Of a DNA stretch of 64,000 nucleotides, positions 57,201-64,000 are shown piece after piece. Every line of letters begins with the position of its first letter. The stretch's first letter is position 1. The stretch lies in NCBI GenBank assembly GCA_964036275.1, contig OZ038437.1:1368501-1432500 (forward strand), in the 5' to 3' direction. This DNA is from Litoditis marina. Taxonomy: Eukaryota; Nematoda; Chromadorea; Rhabditida; Rhabditidae. Both the position numbers and the translations under genes were made by a program. Below the pieces are notes generated by a model that was not told the origin of the DNA, made no database searches, and saw only the letters and a list, made by a program, of their open reading frames with translations.

Positions 57201-60200
57201 CTTCTTGAAAAGTATACGGTCGTACCCTACTGAACACAGATAAATTAAGTTCCACAATTTCTCGCTTTCTGGGCGTTCCGCTTAAAGTAACATAGTAACG
57301 AGTTGTAATGTCTAGCAGCAACGTAACGTAACGTACCCACTCGTTCCGCGGAACAAAAGGAACATTTGCCTATTTTCTGACGTTATTTTCATCAATCGGG
57401 AAAATTTGCCTACTGCCTAGCAGAAACACAACTTACCCGCTGATACACGCAGCAAAAGCATCAGACTGATCGCTGTCCCGTGCTACCAGCTCCTTCTTGG
57501 AAGAGTGTTCAGTGGGTGGCAGCCGGGTGATGGCAGCTTCTTCGGAAATAGGCTCGGGGGGAGGGAGGAAAGAGACGACACCCTCTTCCACGACTGAATG
57601 AATGAGGTTAGCATGGGATAGAGTGAAAGCAAGATAATTAAGTATTTAAAACCTGAGCGACAATCTGGAATTGAAGGGTTTCGGTAAAGGATAGCCAGAG
57701 AACTGGTGGCCATTCAAATGTAAATAGTCAATATCTGTAACATACACCAACCCCTTCCACGACTGAATGAAGGTAAGCATGAAATAGACATTTAGGAAAG
57801 AAGCATATATGATATATATTGAAGAGAGACCTTTTTGGGAAATGATTGCTACAAAATCGGTGAAAAACAGGCCATTAAAACGCCGTGGTCGGTACCTAAA
57901 CTATTCGGTAAGGTGTGCACGAAATGTCGAGGTAACTAAAGTTTGCGATAGGCAATCTAGGAGTTTGCATTTGCACAGTGCGAATAAAATGTTTCTCTCT
58001 CTTTTCTCTCTTTCTTCATCTTTGGACTTCCGTACCTGTACACGTCTCTTGCTGCTGCTCTTCTTCTTTTTCCGTGGGCCGTTCCACAGACAGTTGGCTA
58101 CTCATCATCGACTCGTCATTTCGTGAAGAATTTCCCACAATTGTGTCTTCTTCAATCCGATTCAGTGAACTATCTGTGTTTTTCGTCGTCGCTACAGCAT
58201 CTGAAACATGCATTTTACTATTTACTACTTTACTGATTATTTTGATAATGTAACTATTGTTGACATGATCTCAAAACGATATTTGATATGATCCATAAAG
58301 ACGTATGACCACTCACCCTCCGTTTCCATGGAATCTATAGGGGTCGCGGAGGAGTCTTCCATGGGGACCTCCATGTTCTGTTGCTCCACAGATTCCGACA
58401 CCGAATTGGCGGCATCTGGCAATGGGGTAGATTCAGACGTAGGCGAAATAAATGCGGTCACGGCTGAAAATTTTCGAAATTAACACGAATAACAAAAATT
58501 CTGAGAGAAATCAATATAAAGACGGTGTGTGAAATTCAGTTCCATAAAGTCATCATACTGAGAATCACGCTCACCTTCCGTGGAATCCATAGGCATCGTG
58601 AAATAGTATTCAGCAGGAACCTCCGTGCTCTGCTGCTCAATAGATTCTGTCACCGGGTCGACCGTGTTGGACAACGAAGTGGATTCAGATGCGAGCAACG
58701 TAGAGGCGGACACCACTATAATTGGTAAATATTTGAATTTGAATTGGTGGTAATTTGATTGAGTAGACATGACAGCCGACACACATTCACACCTAACTAG
58801 ATACTCATAGGCCAGTAAGGTCTGACTTAGCGACATAAAGTAGTCCGTTTTCAAGTATAAAGACGTGAAAATTCAGGGTTTTTCATCAAAAGTAGACCGA
58901 TTTTCATCGTTTCGACTAAAAAGTAGTCCGTTTTTCGAAGTTTTCTGACTATTCGGACAACCTTGCTGGTGTATGTAGATACTACTAGATAAACTAGATT
59001 TAAGAAAAACTATCTAACGTTTACCTAGAAACACTGCGTCATCCTAGAAAAACTGTAGTGTGCTTACGAACAACAACGGAACGTGTGATAAATTCATGAT
59101 ATGATTGACCCTGCTCACTTTCAGTAGTCTCCATAGGTGGTGTAGAGGACTGTTCCACAGGGACCTCCATGTTCTGCTGCTCAACTGTTTGTGACACAAT
59201 GTTGGCGGCATCTGGCAGCGGGACAGTTTCAGACGGTGGAAGACTAGAGACGGTTACGGCTGGAATGAAAAAGTACTAACGATTAACTTTGATGAACTGT
59301 ACTGCGAATGAACTGAGGTACAAACAGACGACACCAATAAGTTATAAGTCTTCTATAAAAACAACAATATAGAGCTTGACAAAACCACTTTTCTTGCCAA
59401 AATGGTGATAGAATTGTGAACAAATAGCAACGGAATGTCGGTACGGTACCATTCAGTTATTGTATGATTGACCCTGCTCACCTTCTGTTTCGGTAGTATC
59501 CATGGGTGTTGTAGACGAGTCTTCGACAGGGACCTCCACGTTCAACCCATCAATTGACTGTGACACTGGGTCAGCGGAGATAGACAATGGAGCTGACTCA
59601 GATACTGGCGAAACAGATACGGCTGAAATGTAGAAAATTAAAGATTTATAGTAAGATGTGACTGCTACCAGCGATTTGGTAGGGGTTGCTAGCCGCCAGG
59701 TTACCACGAAAACATTTCAACAAGGTCAGTATACAGATTAATGGTGATATAGCTACAGTCTGAAATTTTGCTAAGAAAAACTTTTTTCTACAAACGTTGT
59801 GAAGACTATTGCAAATATCAACAGAATTGTATGAGTCACAATATGAAACCAAGCTCACCATCCGATTCGGTAGAGTCCTGAGAGACAATGGTCGTGTTTT
59901 CCGAGGGGACCTCCATGTTCTGCTGTTCAAGGGATTCTGGCGATGGGTTGCCGGCACTGGACAAGGGAACCGACTCAGATGCGGGAGAAATAGAGGCGGC
60001 TGGAATGAAGACAAGTGTAGGGTTGTTCAAAAAACTCAAACTCGGAACAAACTCGAAATTTCGAGTTCAACTCGAAACTCGAAAGTCTCGAAAATTTCAG
60101 AACTCGAAAAACTTGAATTTTCTGAAACTCGAGAAACTCGAAAATTTCTCAACTCGATTAACAACCTTAGACAAGTGAGAACAGATAGTAATATAATTCA

Positions 60201-63200
60201 ATATCGACAAAAACTGAAAAAAAGGAAGCGCGCATTAGCCGGACCAAGGACTAATCACGATTATACATATTGCTGGTGAGACAATTACAATCTAAAACTT
60301 CGCTGAAAACCTTTTCCCTACAAAAAATGTGAGGGAAATTTGAGCAGATTATTGTACATGACAACGAGAATCCACTGAAGTCGTTATACAAAACGACACT
60401 AACCTTCCGACTCAGTAGAATCCTGAGCGACAGTTGACGAGTCTTCCGCGGGGACCTCCATGTTCTGCTGCTCATGGGATTCGGATGATGAGTCGTTGGC
60501 TGACTCCGATGCAGGTGAACTAGAGGCTATCACGGCTGCAATGAATAGATGTTAAACCGTGTCGTTATTACTTTCCGCAAAGATGCGAACATCTACAACA
60601 GCAAGAAAACACTGAGAGCAGTACACATTGGCACGTAATCTTTGAGTGCCCGATGGAAACATCGAGCACTTAGAGACTCCGTGCAAGAAATTGAATAATT
60701 GACGTTTCAGTCATAAACTAGAATCACAAAGAGGATGAAAGTGTGGTGAAGTGGCAGTACATGCCTCCCTTTTGAACCGTTTGAATTATTCGCTACTTTG
60801 AATGATACGAATCAATCGGGTGAATTCTATATCCAACCCGCTTAAAAAAACCTAAAGGTTAGAGTTAAAGTAAAAAATTTTAAACCTAAAACCAACAACA
60901 GGTTACCCTCAAATTTGGTTTGTAACCTCGTTTTTATAGTCATTTTTGATGGTAACCCGATTTTGGTTTGAGGTTACTTAGAGGTTACTTACTCAAGTAA
61001 CCTGAAAAAAAGGTAACCAAAAAAGGTTTAGGTTACCTAAAAACCGAGTTAGTTGTAGAATTGACCAATCAATTGATATTCCCATTCCTATAAAAATGAC
61101 CGACCTGGCGCAACCTCTTCTGCTTCGCCGTTCGAAGTGGCTTCTACCGACGATTCTGGCTGTGCTGTTTCAGGAGCGGCCTCTATCGGAGTGGAACCAC
61201 CATCTCCTGCTGAGAACAATAAAGTAGTATATCTAAGGACAAAAAGTGACAGGAACTGTATCCGTATAAGGTTGCGTTGGTAAGAGGCAATTCTATGAAC
61301 AAATACACGTATAATACTTATATGACCTCATCGCTAGCGTTCCCAAGCGCCAACATATTCCCATACACCAGTAAGGTCCGAATAATTGACAAAAAATAAG
61401 TCCGTTTTCAGATTTCAACACTCATTTTCGGCGAAAAAATGAGCCGTTTTCGATTTGTTTTGGCTATTCGTACAACTTCACTGGGGTATACACATTTCAT
61501 CGTACCTTCAAGTTGTATAAACTGAAAACGTACCACTAGTACTCTCCTCGATGACTGTTGCGGCTGGCGGCCGGGGCGGTATATCTACCAGTGACACTAT
61601 GATGCTGCCAGCCGACTGAGACGACAGCTGGCTGGTAGAACGAGGGGGCGGGACGAAACCACAATTATACGGGGCTCGCAGCTGGTCCGTCGGTCCCCAA
61701 TACTGAAATGAATACTTGCAGTACGCAAATACAAAAGTTATGAATATATGCAATTCAACAGTTTTCATCAAGTTCACACATCCGTAAGGGGAGTGAGACG
61801 ACTGTTCTATGGAAATAAATTAGTTTTCCAATATAAAAACGTGGAAACTCAAGATTTTGCTCAGAAACGTGGAAAAGTATGCAAAAGAAGTTCGTTTGCT
61901 GAACCTGTGTGAATTGTAGGACCAGTTCCCTGTAGGATGGCACCAACCTGTTGCTGATCTGCGTATCCATTGGGTGCTCCACCGTAGTAATCGCCTGCAA
62001 ATATCACATGTACTGTTGAACACGATAAAGCAGAGTGAAGCAACATGCTGTAAGTTCGGGACGGAACCAAACTACAAAAAATCAACGAAAAAGCCAGAGC
62101 GGGAAGGTTTCCAGAATGAACAAATAAACAACAAAACACTTATCGGCCGCTTTTGTTGCGGTCGCGTCAAGATAGTGTGCAGGTCAAATAGTCACATAGG
62201 TCACATATAGCTGCGGCCTGATTCACCTCCATGAGCTGTCGGTTCTGTAGCTGATCGATCGCGGAGAACTAGCGCAAATGTCTCCGAATTACCACCGTAG
62301 TTCCGTGATATCAAATACGATCCAGTAAAATCTACCGTACCATCACTGGGCAAGACACAAACTGTAACATACCGTAATATGGTGAGACCTGGTACTGATG
62401 ATGATAGTAGCCGAATCCCTCGGGCCCATCCGGGAACCACTGATAGCCATAGTATTCCTGAAAACAATTAAACTTAATCTTCCTCAAATCTCCTCATACG
62501 CCAACTAATGCCCTCCGGGTGAACTGGTGTGAACGCCCAACGTAGGAAATCTCAGCCAGAAAACATCTCGCATCTGGATGCATCTCATAACTTCTTTTCT
62601 TCTAGCATTTATTATAGTATTACATTTATTGACTGCTTTCAGACTTTGTAGTTTATTTTCCGCTGTCTACCATTTTTCATTTCTTTCAACTGTGGCTATT
62701 CAAAGAGCTTAGTTTATGTTCCGTTGTTACACTTCTGTGTAACAAATATTATTATTATTATCATTATCTCGCAATTGGATGCGCGGCGTCGCTTTTAAAT
62801 TTGGCAAGATTCCGGTTGCTATTTGGACATTTACACCGTATCTCTATCTCACTTCCGTGTTTATGAGAATTTTGCATGCCCGTCACTCTTCTCTGTACAT
62901 TTTGAATTGAATGAAGATATATCTGTTTTGTTATGTATCTTTTCATCGTTCTGCAGCTCACCATATTATAGTCGGGTACATTATCGGATCGCCAGTAGAA
63001 GGGCGCACCGGGTGGTGGCATGCCGGGAGGCGGCTGGTAGCTGACAGGTGGCAACTGGGGACCAAACTCCATCGAAGCAGAGGCGGACGAGCTGGACCGA
63101 GGTGATGGTTCTACCGCCGACGGAACCGAGGCTTTCTCTATGGAGGCTGCTGGTGCGGGTGACGATGAATCGACAGTAGTGCTGTAAATGAATACAAATC

Positions 63201-63834
63201 GTAGACAAATTATCAAACATACGCAATTCAACCAGGAGACTAATTCCCACTAGTACATACTACCTTCGACGAAACAGTATCCTATCCCACCTTTGCTTCT
63301 CGAGTACAGGTGGGTCATCGGCGGGTGGTGGTGGCTGCGGCTCAGTGTCCAGCTGCGGCGGCAGTGGCGGCGGCGGCAGAACTGTTGCGTGATCGTCGTC
63401 CGAAACTGGTTCCGTCGACACCTCCATCGGTTCATCGGCCACCCTACCCTCTTTCGACGCGTCGCCTCCTGTTTCCTTGTTCTTTTCCGACTGCTGCGGC
63501 TCCTCTTCTTGCATTTGCCTAGATCAAAAAAGTCCGAAAAGCCAGAAAAAAAACAGAACCTAGACTTCCTTCTCGCGGAAATTCGAATAGTTTTTGATGT
63601 GAAATCATGATGTTTGACGTATTCTAATGGAAAAAAACTGGCACCCTCGTGTATAAATATATTCCACTACCCATTCCCGACTGAAATCCCTCACCTTCTC
63701 CTCTTGTGGCTGCCGGTGAGTAGACGGTTCTCCGCCCGAATCCGTTTCCGGTTCTGTTCCCTAAGCTCCGCCTCCTTTTGCAGTCGAATGCGCTCTTCCA
63801 CCTCCCGAACTGCCTTCAACACTTTCTCGTTCTC
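54270..63834 (-). CDS. Large disordered Pro/Ser/Glu-rich protein with six tandem repeat exons (5' end beyond right edge)
   Basis: Twenty-three exons join in frame for 1,032 codons: 63834-63695, 63518-63264, 63181-62962, 62457-62373, 61994-61948, 61702-61534, 61209-61105, six repeats (60535-60404, 59999-59859, 59622-59482, 59259-59119, 58715-58575, 58463-58317), 58200-58036, 57593-57437, 57102-56985, 56760-56662, 56469-56326, 56061-55807, 55584-55471, 55279-55190, 54997-54948, 54597-54558. The visible N-terminal part has a charged helix (VREVEERIRLQKEAELREQN), polyproline (VLPPPPLPPQLDTEP) and Tyr/Gly-rich runs (GFGYYHHQYQVSPYYG). The middle repeats EQQNMEVP-x-ED. Near the end, DTITLSSDEDDD looks like a SUMO-interacting motif. 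I recognise no enzyme domain or family. The last exon (54344-54270, short frame to a stop) is uncertain; other frames through it need a small exon between 54558 and 54344. Probably a nuclear or scaffold protein, by inference only. Confidence 0.7.
54850..54935. repeat. R6 intronic repeat (representative)
   Basis: A word set with CGGACTA-type A/T-rich sequence and CATACACCAGTAAGGTCCGA recurs in introns of the right part of the window, near 24836, 26520-26580, 46060-46150, 46556-46620, 54365-54420, 58890-58975 and 61365-61490. Confidence 0.5.
58317..60535 (-). repeat. Tandem array of six duplicated coding exons
   Basis: Six exons of 132, 141, 141, 141, 141 and 147 bases, all phase 1 to phase 1, share one plan: (A)V-x-A/S-I-S-P-x-SES-x-PL, then E-S-x-EQQNMEVP, then ED-S-S, then a D-S/T-TE-x-EG end. 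Neighbouring introns are also similar: 59040-59118 resembles 59400-59481, and 59735-59858 resembles 60260-60403. Copies therefore arose by duplication of exon plus intron, some fairly recently. The 59259-59119 copy has its donor six bases earlier, dropping two codons. Confidence 0.85.
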
Positions 63835-64000
63835 CTGCAACCACAAAGGTGGTAAATTACTTACTTTGTCAACAAAAAAAGAACGGTGCATGATCCCTTT
63901 GAGTCCCGATGTGTCGTATTTGCTAATTTGAAGATCATATTCTTTTAAACCTGTTTAGGAAAAAGTCGGCTGGTACATGCACCACTGAATTTGGCCAAAA

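Overview
The window looks like nuclear DNA of a clade V (Caenorhabditis-like) nematode. It has short introns with TTTTCAG acceptors, candidate SL trans-splice acceptors just upstream of start codons, an intronless major sperm protein gene, F-box genes with an F-box-associated C-terminal half, and dense short inverted-repeat transposons. All names come from motif recognition. Exon models were built by hand from splice signals, with phases carried through each gene; individual exon edges may be off by a base or two.

Layout, left to right. 1-14,150: the 5' twenty exons of a minus-strand Caspr/neurexin-IV-like cell-surface receptor, running off the left edge. 14,150-19,566: intergenic, full of MITEs. 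19,567-25,410: minus-strand RING-finger gene (RING1) with an internally duplicated exon pair. 26,592-39,889: minus-strand F-box gene (F-box1) with a 7 kb intron crowded with transposons; a plus-strand major sperm protein gene (36,696-37,079) is nested in another of its introns. 39,890-41,920: intergenic, with nested repeats. 41,921-47,457: minus-strand RING/coiled-coil/B-box (TRIM-like) gene (RING2). 48,035-52,509: minus-strand F-box gene (F-box2). 52,510-54,269: gene-poor. 54,270-63,834 and beyond: a long minus-strand gene for a disordered, low-complexity protein with six tandem copies of one exon; its 5' end lies past the right edge.

F-box1+RING1 and F-box2+RING2 are two copies of an ancestral two-gene unit: same order, same strand, shared exon boundaries and clearly homologous proteins. 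F-box proteins recruit substrates to Cullin-RING ligases, and RING and TRIM proteins are usually E3 ligases, so the middle of the window is a small ubiquitin-ligase cluster expanded by local duplication. The repeats are the other main theme: at least ten families, several nested in one another, including one with 2-bp target duplications and one with conserved ends around simple-sequence interiors.
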